A DNA stretch of 64,000 nucleotides. It comes from Cyphellophora europaea CBS 101466 (lineage: Eukaryota > Ascomycota > Eurotiomycetes > Chaetothyriales > Cyphellophoraceae). The position numbers were made by a program, and so were the translations under genes. The notes under the pieces were generated by a model, which did not search any database, was not told the DNA's origin, and worked only from the letters and a program-made list of their open reading frames with translations. Of this stretch, positions 52,201-62,881 are shown piece by piece (within the stretch, counting starts at the first letter, position 1; the number at the start of each line of letters is the position of its first letter). The stretch is from positions 128,666 through 192,665 of the forward strand of contig NW_008481814.1 in NCBI RefSeq assembly GCF_000365145.1. Direction: 5' to 3'.

Positions 52201-53697
52201 CTACATCAAGAGCTGACTCAATCGGCTACCCGCCGAGAGCTGCGACTTGGGTCGACTTTTCCTTTTACCATAACCCACTAGACTTGATCGCTGCCCAGCT
52301 GTCATGATAAAGGCGGGAAGCATAGGTGGTTCTTCCTCATCTTCGATTATTGACGGTCCGGGACTGCCTGGCACACTGCTCGTTATTGAGCCCGATGTGC
52401 TGGGCCTATCCGCCTGATCCACACTGGGCATAGCTCTCCAGTGACCGTTAGACTCTGACCTGCTCCGTAGCCTGGATAAGGTCTTTGGTGTAATAGGCTC
52501 GCCCGCTATAGGTGATGCTGTGACCATAGTGCCCGCTGTGGCAACTGGGGGCGGTTCAGGGCTGTTGGGCCGGAACAACGGATGAATTAGACCGTGGGTT
52601 GAGTTCCTTTTGGCGTCATACATGCCTACTTCGAACGCCGGGGCCAGCGCTTTGGTCTTATGGGATGACGTTGGCCGAGAGGTAGGACGAGAGAAGTTGG
52701 GAGGACTCGACGGCGGCGATGAAGGATACTGGCGGAAGGGCGATGATGGATTCCAACCAATGGCCTCTGCAGTTTCTGACGAAGCTGCATGAGGAGAGCT
52801 GGGGAGGAATGGCCCATCAAGAGCATTTGCCGGAGACTCGGATCTGCTGCCGGGAATAGTCTCTAAGCCATGCCGGTACGTCGGCGATGACTGAACGGCT
52901 GCTCGCATCTCTCGATGCACCGAAGATGTATCCCACGCATCGAATGCGCTGTCAATCGAAACTGCCTCTCCGGCTGGCCATGCGGGTAGATCCAGGGAGG
53001 ATTTTGCCGATCCCTTTACAAGCTTGATCTTGGATGAGCCCGTCCCGATCCTGGTAGAAGACGACCGTCTGGTGCTCGGAACATGTGAGGTAGGTGTCCT
53101 TGGAGGCGAGTGCAAGGTATTGTCTTGTGATGAGAACGTCTTGTGTGTCATCTGTGACCCTGGCCGCGCCTCGTCCATAGTCATGGGCCGGATACCGAAG
53201 TCCAGATCCAGCCGTCCCAGCGACTGCGTCCTCAAAGCCTTCTTCGTCCACATTCCCAGAAGGACGTAGAAGACGATCTGAAGGGCAAGAGTCACACCCC
53301 ATGCGGCGAACCAGATGGCAATCAAGATGATGGGCCTCTCATGAATGGTGTTTCTGGGAAGGTCCTCCTGCTTCAGAGTAGACCACACTAGGACCACGCC
53401 GGTCAAGATTAAAGCACTGGCCGCAACTGCGGTGCCGTACACAAAAATCCACCAAGAAGTACGCGAGAGACCGAGGGAGGCGGCCCTGAGTTGGCGGATG
53501 GGAACGGCATTGAAGTAGATTAGACCGCACAACGCGACTACATTGAGACCGACAGAAACAAATAAGAGGGTGCGAAGGGCACTGAGATCAACGACGTCGG
53601 AAATGCTGCATCCAAGAAGAACATTGAGAATGATGCTGCCGATGCTAAAGGCTATCGAGAAGCCGCCTATCGTCCAGAGCCGGAGGGATTGCTCCAT
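52201..53697 (-). CDS. Four-transmembrane fungal membrane protein, function unknown
   Basis: A single exon of 498 residues on the minus strand. The N-terminal third has four hydrophobic helices at about residues 8-30, 40-62, 82-106 and 120-148, with short loops. The remaining 330 residues form a Ser/Pro-rich, disordered cytoplasmic tail with many SPxR and SSP motifs (for example QYPSSPPSSPPNFSRPTSRP), likely a phosphorylation target. No family motif is recognised. The layout, a small tetraspan core plus a long tail, occurs in fungal plasma-membrane or eisosome-like proteins and in uncharacterised ascomycete families. The upstream gene lies 1 kb away and gives no functional hint. Coding status is supported by the long open frame and the clear membrane topology. 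Confidence 0.8.
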   Translation of the reverse strand: MEQSLRLWTIGGFSIAFSIGSIILNVLLGCSISDVVDLSALRTLLFVSVGLNVVALCGLIYFNAVPIRQLRAASLGLSRTSWWIFVYGTAVAASALILTGVVLVWSTLKQEDLPRNTIHERPIILIAIWFAAWGVTLALQIVFYVLLGMWTKKALRTQSLGRLDLDFGIRPMTMDEARPGSQMTHKTFSSQDNTLHSPPRTPTSHVPSTRRSSSTRIGTGSSKIKLVKGSAKSSLDLPAWPAGEAVSIDSAFDAWDTSSVHREMRAAVQSSPTYRHGLETIPGSRSESPANALDGPFLPSSPHAASSETAEAIGWNPSSPFRQYPSSPPSSPPNFSRPTSRPTSSHKTKALAPAFEVGMYDAKRNSTHGLIHPLFRPNSPEPPPVATAGTMVTASPIAGEPITPKTLSRLRSRSESNGHWRAMPSVDQADRPSTSGSITSSVPGSPGPSIIEDEEEPPMLPAFIMTAGQRSSLVGYGKRKSRPKSQLSAGSRLSQLLM

Positions 53698-55351
53698 GGG
53701 ACCGTCTAGTCAAACCGCTGCGATGAGTAACCGTGAATGTTGGGCGCCGGAGTCGAGGATGGCATATAGACAAACGGCAACGCAGGCGGATTATGAGATC
53801 GTTGCTCGAGAGACGAAGGCAGAGTGGCAGTCGCGTTTGTTGTGAGGGTGACGTTGGGTTCGCTCAACTCTGCAGCACGCGGGGCTTTCCCTTTGTTATT
53901 GAAAACTTCTGCAAGCCTTCCTCTAGTCTGATGGATCGTAGATGGCGATGGGGTCGATGGGGCAGATGGAGACTTGGAGTGAGACGTTGGTGTCGCAAGC
54001 CAATCAGGACGCGATATTGGGAGGAACTGTGGGGGACGGATGGAAATTTGTTGGTGCAGCTGGATGCAGCAGGCAGTATTCTGCTGCAGCCAGCGATATC
54101 ACCTGCAGGAAGAAGCAAGTGACAGCGCAAACAACGAGGGACTGTGCAGTTGGAAGAGAAGCTGACGAGGCAGACTTGAGATGAGCAGACGGCGTAGGTT
54201 TTTGCTCAGTCGCGCCTTGACGCGTCTCTCGGTTAGCCAGACCTCACAAGGCGGCATCAGAGTTAGCAGATCAAGTGTATCCGGGTCCATGGCGCGTTGC
54301 GGACACGGTTTGCAGGGATGGAGAGTGCCCAGAACGAGGCGAGGCATAGCGATTCACCGGGGTCCAGGGTACTGGGACAGGGAACAACATCCGTGGCGCG
54401 GTTGGCGGCAAATTGGGACGCGAGAAAGCAAGCGAGAGGCCGGGACATGTTTTCCATGTAATCTCAAGGTGTGTGTATGGCGGATTTGGGCGGTTTGTGT
54501 GTGCGGTGGAGGAAGCAATTTCGGGCAGATACACGCCAGCACGATGAGCCAACCTTATTGCGGCGACTCAGCAGTCATCCGGCTTGGTTTCCGATACTCC
54601 GACCAGACCAGCGCGTCGCGTGCGAGCACTGGGGTAAACAATAGTCGCTGTGCAACGGAGATACCGTTGAAGGTGTTCGCAGGGATCTCTTGGACACAGC
54701 AGCGGTTGAGAAAGGTTGTTGTGATTGGCCTTGGCCTAATGTACGTGGTGCAGCATGCAGCTGGAGCGTGCATGAGCTTGGACAATGCTGCGTGTCGCCG
54801 ATGGGAGGCTATGGACTGACAAATTGACATACTTCTCCATGGTGGTCTTCGAATAGTCTCTGAGGCTATTGATGACAGCTGTCGTGTGCTCCGAGATGGC
54901 GATGGTCAAGCAGTGGTGCAGTGCAGCTGGACAGTCAGCAATCTACTGTAAACAAGAAGGCAGCCCGAGACCATCCTTGGCAGACCCCGGGCATGGCATT
55001 GATTGGCTGCTGCCAGTGCGGCTTCATTTTGATGCCTCGCTTCGAGAAGCTTTTGGTGCAATTACATGCTGTACGTATATGCACGTCATACATCAGTAGT
55101 CGAGACCCTTGTGTATGTAGAGTACATACACCCGTCGCGGTTGCACATTCCATTGGCCTCGACAGCATCTGCCCGTCCCAATGCAGTCATCCAAGCTTGT
55201 GTCTATATTCCCGATGTGGACGACCATGCAGAGCTCCGAACCCAGACGGATTCTGTCAAATACATGCGCCACCAACACCAACGCTGAACAGCAGCTTCCG
55301 TAAGGGTCGTAATCATCGTGTGCGTATCGGCCACCCTGAGTGTAACCTCGC
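53698..55351. other. Intergenic region, about 1.65 kb
   Basis: The plus-strand frame 54181-54819 is open for 212 codons, but it lacks motifs and has the Arg/Trp/Cys-rich composition of a chance frame. I support no gene here. Confidence 0.45.
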
Positions 55352-56059
55352 TCACCTCGTTGCTGCCACTTCTTGTTCCAGCTCCCAAACATCCTTCTTC
55401 AGCCCTTCCGTGCTCGACTCTTCGGCGCCACTCATTGCCTCGACACTACCCTCGATGTCTCTGACCACAGATTCGAGGCCGCTAATCAGCTGCTCCATCT
55501 CGACGCGTTGTGCAGCAATGTTTTCCATCATTTGTACGTTGTTTTGTTGTGTAGCCTGGAGCTTGGACTCGAGTTCGGTGGCTGTCTGCTGTAGGAAGGG
55601 CGTCGTATGTGCGCGATAGAGCTCGTCTGCGGAAAGAGTGTGTAGTCTGTTTAAGTCAGCTAGAGTCTGTTCGGCGTGAATGGTGGGGGCGTACGGTCTG
55701 CTGGGCTGCTCACCCTCAACGGCACGGTTCTTTCGCCGTCGCGCATCGTCAATCAGTGTGTCCCATTGGTTCAAGCCCTCCACGACCGAACGCTCCTCTA
55801 GAATCTTTTCAAAGTCGCGCATGCATTCTTCCTCCAATCGCGTATTCAGCTGCTTCCATACACCTTCAAGGGCGGTCGGGCAGTATTTGGCTGGGGTAGG
55901 AAAACATGACGAGAAGTTCGCATAAGAGTCTGCTTTCAGCGATGATGATAGTGCCCCTGCAAACACCTTCTGGAGAGCCGCTGCTCGTGGACCCGGCGCA
56001 GCTGCGACAGGTGGTTGCGGGGGCGGGGATGGTGACGCCGAGTTGCGCTGATTTGCCAT
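55352..56059 (-). CDS. nnf1: Kinetochore protein NNF1 (MIND/Mis12 complex)
   Basis: A single exon of 235 residues on the minus strand, from the ATG at 56059 (MANQRNSASPSPPPQPP). A Pro-rich N terminus is followed by the Nnf1 core (PF03980). It starts ALQKVFAGALSSSLKADSYA, with FPTPAKYCPTALEGVWKQL and a helical stretch LEEECMRDFEKILEER. The linker LHTLSADELYRAHTTPFL precedes a C-terminal coiled coil (TELESKLQATQQNN to the end). NNF1 pairs with Mis12/Mtw1 in the four-subunit complex that links centromeric CENP-C to the Ndc80 complex at the outer kinetochore. The last codons read GCA GCA ACG AGG TGA. A cryptic GTGAGC donor overlaps the stop, so a further 3' exon cannot be fully excluded. Confidence 0.87.
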   Translation of the reverse strand: MANQRNSASPSPPPQPPVAAAPGPRAAALQKVFAGALSSSLKADSYANFSSCFPTPAKYCPTALEGVWKQLNTRLEEECMRDFEKILEERSVVEGLNQWDTLIDDARRRKNRAVEGEQPSRPYAPTIHAEQTLADLNRLHTLSADELYRAHTTPFLQQTATELESKLQATQQNNVQMMENIAAQRVEMEQLISGLESVVRDIEGSVEAMSGAEESSTEGLKKDVWELEQEVAATR

Positions 56060-57553
56060 GGTGGTAAATGCCCGAGACTTGTTACGTGCTTGATCAATAT
56101 GCAAGCATCAGAGCTATGCTGGCCAGTGCGAGCAGACACCGCGACTTATCGTCGTGTCAAGATCCCGTTACTCTCAAGTTCAAATATCTTGCGAAGTAAA
56201 CAGTGACCGTCTGCAAGGCTGACTCGCAGCCTTGAGAATGCCAAGACATATGTGCAGCATTACCTCGCTGTTTCGAACACGTTCCGGCGACTCAGACTCA
56301 ATGATTGCCAGAGGACTAATAGTCCGAAACCATGACGCCTGTAGCTGGCTGCATGGTTCACATTATGGACTAGGATCATCAATGTGACGCGACGAAAGGT
56401 TTACACACACAACTTACAGTGTCTTCATTCCAACGACGCACCCATTGAATTGGGCGTGATTGTCCTTGGTTCTATAGAGGACGCTGTCCGGTTCAGTAGA
56501 TTGAATAGGTCTTCTGTCAGCGGTACCGAGGTCGAGACCTATCCGATGCGCAAGTAGATCACTCCTCTGGGTTTACGGACTAAATAGCTAGACCCGGGCG
56601 CTCATTGATCAGTGCATTGATGGAGCTGGCCTTTTTTACACCTCTCCTGGTTTTAAGAGAACCATCGAGTGGCAGCAATACCTTGTCGGAACGCGCGTAC
56701 ATAGCCACCGAGTGATAAATAGACAAAAAATTTACGTTCTGTCTCGCAATCCTGGTCAGATCTGCTTTCTTGTAAGACAGTGGCATAATGTTGGGCGACA
56801 TAGATTATGCCACCAGCCTCAGTCATGCTCTACGGGCTTGCGGTGACCTTCCAAACCATGACATCACTCCGTACACCCTCAAATCCCTTCAGACAGCGTG
56901 AGCATAACCCAAGTACCTCTTGTTCGTAATGAAAACTACTTGTACGGCCGCAATCTACGAGATACTTGCGGTTTCAAGGCAGCCTGGCCAGCCACAGCGA
57001 CGGTGTTGAACTAGGTAAAAGACGCGAAGGGCTTTCTACCGAGACTCACGAAAAGAGTGATCGTTGAGCTGCACTCATACAGCTTTCGATGCATTAGCTA
57101 CGGCCGTAACATAGACTATATCAGGTTCTCCATCATTGTGGGAGCCTGGAGAGTATTCCAGACTAGAAGCTAAACCACAAGAGGCAGATTCTGCGGGTAC
57201 ACCTTACTCTTCTAGGTTACCATGCCAAGAATGAACGCCTAGCTCCAACGTTGATAGGACGGGCTATTTAGGTACCTCTCCAAATGCCTAGCAGCTTGCT
57301 GAGTACAGTACTACATGCGACGACGTATACGCGGGGAGGCTCTTACGCTTAGTTTGCGACCCCTCTACGTAGCGTGTGTACGAGCCTCAAACGCAACGTA
57401 TAAGGATAGTATAAAATTGCTTTGCTCCCTATGCTGATCTTTCACGCAGCTACCAGAGCAAATCGATCCTCAATCACAACTCGACGATAGCCCAACTCAA
57501 CCATCATAACGTGAGAAAACCTTTATCTTTGGACTGAACTATACGAGATCAAG
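56060..57553. other. Intergenic region, about 1.5 kb
   Basis: No gene is supported. A 73-codon minus-strand frame (56580-56801) has no recognisable features. The right end is the promoter of the secreted hydrolase gene. Confidence 0.45.
57410..57416 (+). promoter_or_regulatory. TATA box of secreted hydrolase gene
   Basis: TATAAAA lies 138 bp before the ATG at 57554, followed by CT- and CA-rich leader sequence. It suggests regulated expression. Confidence 0.5.
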
Positions 57554-58660
57554 ATGAAAAGACACTTATTTGTACTGGGCCTCCACCTGCTCTCTCCACT
57601 GGCAAAGGCTCAAGGCCCAGCCGAACAGGCATGGCCAACTCCCACTGCCGGCAACTTTACAATTCCAAATTTCGCCTTCGACTCCGGAGAGACCCTGGAC
57701 GTACTCGAGCTTCACTACAAGACGTTGGGCAAATTGCAAGTCAACGATGATGGGAGCAACAATGCGGTCTTCATTATGCATGGCAGCACGGGTTCAAGTG
57801 AACAATTCCTGAACGATGATTTTGCCGGCGCTCTCTTCAACCCCGGCCAAATTCTCGATGCAGATAAGTACTTCATTATCCTTCGAGATAGCATTGGGCA
57901 TGGCAACTCGAGCACTCCTCGCAATACAGGTCTTCATGCCCGATTTCCGAAATACCAGTACTCGGATATGGTCCGTGTTGACCACCAACTCCTCACCGAG
58001 CATCTCGGGGTGTACCACCTGAGGCTAGTCATGGGTGTCTCCATGGGTGGTATGCACACTTGGATGTGGGGCGAGCAACATCCAGATTTCATGGACGCCT
58101 TGATGCCAATTGCTTCACTGCCAGTGCAGATCACTGGCCAGAATCGACTTTGGAGAAGATTCTTCATGGACTTGATCCAGAGCGACCCGGAATGGAAAGG
58201 GGGCGACTATGAAACCCAGCCGTTGATGGCCCTCCAGGGCGCTATGAGCGTACTACAAGTCATGTTTGCCGGACCTCAGCATCTGGCGCGAGAGTTCCCC
58301 ACTAGAGACGCTATGGATGAGGAAGTCGACCAGCTGTCTGAGCTCCTCCTGGATAACCGAGATTACTACGACGTCAACAATCAGCTCTACGCATACAACG
58401 CTTCATATACCTACGACCCTGAAGCTGACCTCGGAAAGATCATGGCGCCTTTGACGGCGGTGAATACTGCTGACGATCTGATGAATCCGCCGGATCCTGA
58501 CATCTTGAGACCAGCGGTCCAGAATCAAATGGCTGAAGGACTAGGCAAAGCTGTCATCATCCCGGCCAGTAACAAGACCATTGGCCATGGTTCTTACATC
58601 TTGGCAGATCTGTGGAAGGACGAACTCGTACAACTTCTTGCCAGATCTGAGAGGTCATAG
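57554..58660 (+). CDS. Secreted MetX-like (homoserine O-acetyltransferase-type) alpha/beta hydrolase
   Basis: A single exon of 368 residues. The first 20 residues (MKRHLFVLGLHLLSPLAKAQ) form a typical signal peptide with an AKA cleavage site. The mature part is an alpha/beta hydrolase of the MetX group: LELHYKTLGKL, FIMHGSTGSS (oxyanion region), DSIGHGNSSTP, the nucleophile elbow GVSMGGM with Ser163, the acid in NTADDLMNPP (Asp307 or 308) and the catalytic His345 in IGHGSY. True homoserine acetyltransferases are cytosolic or peroxisomal methionine-pathway enzymes, so a secreted version is probably not involved in methionine synthesis and may be an esterase or acyltransferase on external substrates (inference). 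NxS/T glycosylation sites (NFT, NSS, NAS, NKT) fit passage through the secretory pathway. The small secreted Cys-rich protein gene is 0.7 kb downstream on the same strand. Confidence 0.9.
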   Translation: MKRHLFVLGLHLLSPLAKAQGPAEQAWPTPTAGNFTIPNFAFDSGETLDVLELHYKTLGKLQVNDDGSNNAVFIMHGSTGSSEQFLNDDFAGALFNPGQILDADKYFIILRDSIGHGNSSTPRNTGLHARFPKYQYSDMVRVDHQLLTEHLGVYHLRLVMGVSMGGMHTWMWGEQHPDFMDALMPIASLPVQITGQNRLWRRFFMDLIQSDPEWKGGDYETQPLMALQGAMSVLQVMFAGPQHLAREFPTRDAMDEEVDQLSELLLDNRDYYDVNNQLYAYNASYTYDPEADLGKIMAPLTAVNTADDLMNPPDPDILRPAVQNQMAEGLGKAVIIPASNKTIGHGSYILADLWKDELVQLLARSERS

Positions 58661-59391
58661 TATGGACCAGAAATCGATGCAAGACGCGCAGGTAATATCT
58701 GAAGTCTGGAAGCATTCCAGAATAGTCTAGTGAGATCTGCTACAGCAAACATTCATTCTCATCACGAGCATCGTTTCTGCGATAACAATTTGGTTACGTC
58801 TTCTCGAATTTGAAAGCCAACATCTACCAGTATACCAGACATGGACCTTGTTTACCTGCTGGACTACCGAGCATTGTTTACCTGCCTCCTACTCCTGGCT
58901 CATGAACGAAAAATAAAAGAATCTAGACGCTTGATCAGATCAATTCCAACGATTTTGCTGCGTGGTGTTCGCGACGCTTGCTGCAGCGACCCTCAAATCA
59001 GCCTCATGTCGTCCTGCTGCCTCGGCCGCCTGAAAGAGGCAACCAACGCCTTCACAGTATCACCCCCCCACACAAAGCCGAGCATAGCCACACATGTCAC
59101 CTATCGTGCCCATCCGTAAGCGGCAACATGTGAGGAGTGACGGCGTAGGCGTTGGACATGTCACTTCTTGCCAACAAGGCTGATCATGAACTGCTTCGCT
59201 GGTTCGATTTAAAACCACTTCCACATACTTTCGTATCTCTTGCTAAGTCCCTTGCACGCTGACTTCAGCAGCAGTCCTTGCAGACACAAGTGTCATCAAC
59301 ACAATACACCTCTCTATCCCTGAGCTTGTATTGAAGAGGATCTACACACTCCACTAAAGGCCCTGGTCTTTCGAACTTCGAAAAAGCAACT
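58661..59391. other. Intergenic region
   Basis: No gene is supported in these 731 bp between two secreted-protein genes. The last 130 bp are CA/CT-rich leader-like sequence. Confidence 0.5.
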
Positions 59392-60018
59392 ATGCACATC
59401 TCGACCGCCCTCACAAAGCTTCTGGCTCTTGGAGCAATTGCGACCTCAGCCTTTGCTTTACCAACACAACACAATGACACGACTGTGGGGAGCGATGTGA
59501 CATCCAACTTGACGTGCGAGTCCGCCCCAAGCCCTCTTGCTTCCTCAACGGTTCCTGAGACAATGTCTGCTTCTCTTCAAGCCGCTGACACGATGTACTC
59601 ACTCCCTCCCGACCACGACCTCGACTCCATCGCCTCAAACGCCCAACCCCTCCACAGCACCGACGCCACCACTCCCCTCCCCACCCCCTCTCAACCAGCA
59701 CCCGCCGACGAAGACGACAACACACCTCTCCTCTCCCTGCTCCAACCCCGACAACCCTTCACCCCCCACCGCTACGCCCTAATCTGCCGCTCCACCTCCA
59801 GCCTCGGCCTCAAATACGACGACATCCCGCTCTCGCGCCGCTGCACCGCCAACCCCTACAAGTACCGCTGCGACTGGGACGGTAGCCCGGACATTGGCGA
59901 TGGCGGGCGCACCGACGCCGAGTGTGATCGCAAGTGCGAGTGTCGCGATGTCAGCGCGGATCCGAAGCCGTTGTGCGTGGCGCTTGGGAAAGGGGGGTGG
60001 GGGGTTTGTGGCGTTTAG
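59392..60018 (+). CDS. Small secreted cysteine-rich protein, candidate effector
   Basis: A single exon of 208 residues. The start MHISTALTKLLALGAIATSA plus FA is a clear signal peptide, cleaved before LPTQ. A long Ser/Thr/Pro/Asp-rich linker (about residues 25-118) leads to LLQPRQP, which could be a Kex2-type or related processing point. The C-terminal domain (residues 120-208) has eight Cys (132, 151, 160, 178, 182, 184, 195, 206), enough for four disulfides, with the compact block ECDRKCECRD and two aromatic segments (YKYRCDWD, GGWGVC). One more Cys (42) lies in the linker. No known family is recognised. Codons in the linker are strongly C-biased (runs of CCC, CTC, ACC). Size, secretion signal and Cys pattern match fungal effector-like or antimicrobial-like proteins; a function cannot be assigned. 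Confidence 0.78.
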   Translation: MHISTALTKLLALGAIATSAFALPTQHNDTTVGSDVTSNLTCESAPSPLASSTVPETMSASLQAADTMYSLPPDHDLDSIASNAQPLHSTDATTPLPTPSQPAPADEDDNTPLLSLLQPRQPFTPHRYALICRSTSSLGLKYDDIPLSRRCTANPYKYRCDWDGSPDIGDGGRTDAECDRKCECRDVSADPKPLCVALGKGGWGVCGV

Positions 60019-60641
60019 GTAGTGAGTGGGCTTTGAGCGAGGAGGGAGGTGTGGAAGGAGGGAGGGGTGATGAGCGTTGTGTATGGAGAACGGAGTGGGT
60101 GTTGGTAAGCATGTGCTTGAAGCAGCGAGGGTCAGGCTTGTAGCTGACGTTGTATGGTAGGGCAGAGCGGAGGGGACACGGCGCTTTTATGCTACAATCG
60201 TTGTTGGCTGTTGACCTTGGAATCCTGGCGTGAGTCAGAACGGGATGTTTGCATGGTCGAGCGCGGCGTATCAATGGGACGTGGGTCTGGGGCTGAAGTC
60301 TCTTGAGACGGTGGTAGTGCTGGAGCCGAATCTGATAGCATTAGATACTGATATCCATTGATGACTCCATTAGCCTCCACGGGGGTATGGCAGTAGTTAG
60401 CGAAACCACAATGGACCACAGTCAACACCAGGGCAAGTGTCCACCGAATTCCCAGTTCCATTGCAGGAGTCCACAGCTTCTTTGCGAAGACGAGCGCTAA
60501 AGTGATCCAAGGAGACTTGAGAGCAAATTGCAGAAGAGGAGGAGCCGCGATCTCATAAAATATACTTATTTGCATTCCATACGTACCCACACGCATCAAT
60601 CAGACACAAAGGAAGACTCACCCACCTCCCACCCTTCCATC
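60019..60641. other. Convergent intergenic region
   Basis: These 623 bp lie between the secreted protein gene and the dioxygenase gene, which converge. A minus-strand frame at 60192-60596 (134 codons, two hydrophobic stretches) is open but shows no recognisable motif, so I do not call it a gene. Confidence 0.45.
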
Positions 60642-61991
60642 TCAAGCCCCAACCTTAGCCTCCTTCCCCGCCTTCGAGACCTCAAAGATCTGCGGCGCCT
60701 GACTAATGCCCTCGTCGGCGCCCATGAGCCCCAACTTGCGCAACCGCTCATTCTCCTCGGCCAGCATCTTCTGCTGACGACGCACGCGCTCGGGCACCAC
60801 GAGCTCGCGCTCCCGCGTGATCTTCCAGTCCTTGAACATCTCGGGCGCGTGCTCGCCGCCGACCGCCGCCATGGTCTTGAGCTCGATCAGGCTGTAGTCG
60901 GCCGGGTTGGCGCGGGAGAAGACGAAGGGCGAGGTGAGGGAGACGGGGGGGTTGGTTATTATGCCTGTTGGGTGGAAGTGTGTGTTAGTTTTCTTTTCTG
61001 GCGTATGGGAGTGCAGTGCAGGGGGGTGGGGGGAAGGTGAGTTCATATTGTGAGAGGATCTAGAGCGCCACACTTACGAGCTAAGCGCCGCGCGTTCTTG
61101 CTCGCGGAGTGCAGCATCAATGGGTGCATGAGGATGACGTCGCCCTTCTTGCCGGTCATCTCGTGGAAGCTCTCGTCTGGGCACTGCCGGACGGTCTCGA
61201 TGAAGAACTCGAGGGTGCCGCGGCCTTGGTCGGGGTCGGTGCTACGTGGGCTCATGCGAGGGGTGACGCCTTCAGGGTGGTCGTACTGTCCCTTTGTCAG
61301 CCGAGAGAGTCATGTTAGGTCTGCTGCACAGTGAAGACGTACAAGATGCTTCCCTATCCTGGCCGGGCCCTCGTCACAAATCCATGTTGCACCGCCGTTG
61401 CTCTCCACGTCGGACCAGCAAGGGATCACAAGCAGTGCCTGCTCGGGGCTGTCTAAGAAGTGGATGAAGAAGTCACCGTCAACGTGCCAGTTATCCAAAT
61501 CCTTGGGCATGACTCGCTTGCCCTCGTACTCGGGCTTGCCAAGATTCACGATGAAGCCATCGGACCACTGGCGGCCGCCATCCGAGACGCGGTCCTCGCC
61601 GCCGCAAAGCTCGCAGATGGCAGACCAGGCAGCGGGCGCGACTTCGGCGACAGGAATGCGATGATGTTGTGGCATGTTGGTGCGCTCGGTATGCCACGTC
61701 GATACGTCGTTTGGATCCCTTGAGGCTGTCAGCGAAAGTGGTCCTGGTTTGATGGCTACAGGGAAGACGGAGGCAAGCATGGGCCAATGGGCCGTTGTTT
61801 AAGCATCCTGGGTAAGAGACATACATGCCTAGCCGGTTCCAAACGTTCTTAGTCCACATCTCGCCTTTCTCTGGGATGATGGCGCCGGGAATGCGCAGGA
61901 AGCCATGCTTCATAAAAGAGTCAACCTGCTCTTGGCTGAGCGTTTTGGGCTTCTGGTGTTCGAGGAGCTGAGAGATGGTAGGAGAGGCCAT
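60642..61991 (-). CDS. Phytanoyl-CoA dioxygenase-family Fe(II)/2-oxoglutarate oxygenase
   Basis: Four exons on the minus strand (61991-61825, 61718-61343, 61285-61078, 60964-60642) give 357 residues; introns are 106, 57 and 113 bp. The joins restore WNRLG-MDPNDVSTW, RIGKHL-YDHPEGVTPRM and KNARRLA-RIITNPPVSL. The metal-binding triad of the double-stranded beta-helix fold is present: His134 and Asp136 in NWHVDGDFF, and the distal His240 in MLHSASKN, with Arg247 placed to bind 2-oxoglutarate. The N terminus (MASPTISQLLEHQKPKTLSQ) precedes the usual FMKHGFLRIPGAI start of the family. PhyH-type enzymes hydroxylate fatty acyl groups or secondary metabolites using oxygen and 2-oxoglutarate; the substrate here is open. 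The C-terminal helix-rich tail (RRQQKMLAEENERLRKLGL) ends without a clear peroxisomal signal (KVGA). Confidence 0.9.
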
Positions 61992-62881
61992 GGTGGCAGC
62001 GATTCCCAGTCTCTAGCCGTTCACGGTATGTCGTAGAGCGTCCGAGGATGAACAGCACGATGGCCGGTGGACGTTTGGAGTAGCAGGAACAGTGTCCGCT
62101 TCGGTCTTGTGAGAGAACGGACTGGGGTAGTCTGGGGATTAGTGGATATATACAGCAAGTAAATGCAAAAGGTCAGCAGTCAAAAGGCGCTCAACGCCTG
62201 CACACGTCCTCCTGCGCCTGGACGGTACATCCAACCACTCACCGTACTGGAAGCCCGGCTCAAAGAAGTGACAACGAGGAGCCGAATTCCGTCTTCAACT
62301 CAAAGCACTGTATTCAGCCAGTGGAAACGCATTCGCACCCAAAGAGCCCCGTTGATACCCCAAAGAACGAAGAACCCCCTCATCTTTGACCCGGTGGGAG
62401 TAGTGGTACGATTTCCAATTTAGCCGGAATAGCCAACGATGGCATATCGTTGGTTTTCACAACGAGCCGTGGGGTCGTCGGGTTTCTGTACATGACGCTC
62501 TCCATTGCTTACAGTCCCCACACCGCGGACGTACTCCGGAGGCGCGTCCTGTCTCCAATTCGACCAGTCTGATGGTGGTGGTAAATCCCCAGCGGGCTGC
62601 CCGTGGGGCGGAGGCAGTGGCGCGGCACGGCTATTATGAAGGGTGGGGTTTCGGCCAGGCATATGCTTCTAGAACGGGATGTCGGCCACGTACAACAGGA
62701 TGAAAGGAGGCGACAATCAAGCAAGGACGCATCGCTTTCATTGATTGAATGGGTCGTTCTATCGTCTCGTTGCTGCCTGGTGGGGCCTTGGTATTCCCAA
62801 ACCGCCACCACTGCCATCAACCGCCCTCGACTTTCTGGCCATCTACCTAACTGCCACAGACTCCGTAACTCGTGCTTGACA
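61992..62881. other. Intergenic region
   Basis: No gene is supported in about 890 bp between the dioxygenase start and the 3' end of myosin-1. Confidence 0.5.

Noticed and set aside
54181..54819. Plus-strand open frame of 212 codons between two minus-strand genes.
   Set aside because: Composition (Arg, Trp, Cys, Gly) and lack of any motif fit a chance frame; no promoter or splice support.
60192..60596. Minus-strand frame of 134 codons with two hydrophobic stretches between convergent genes.
   Set aside because: It lies in the 3' overlap region of two genes, has no recognisable motif, and the start context is weak.
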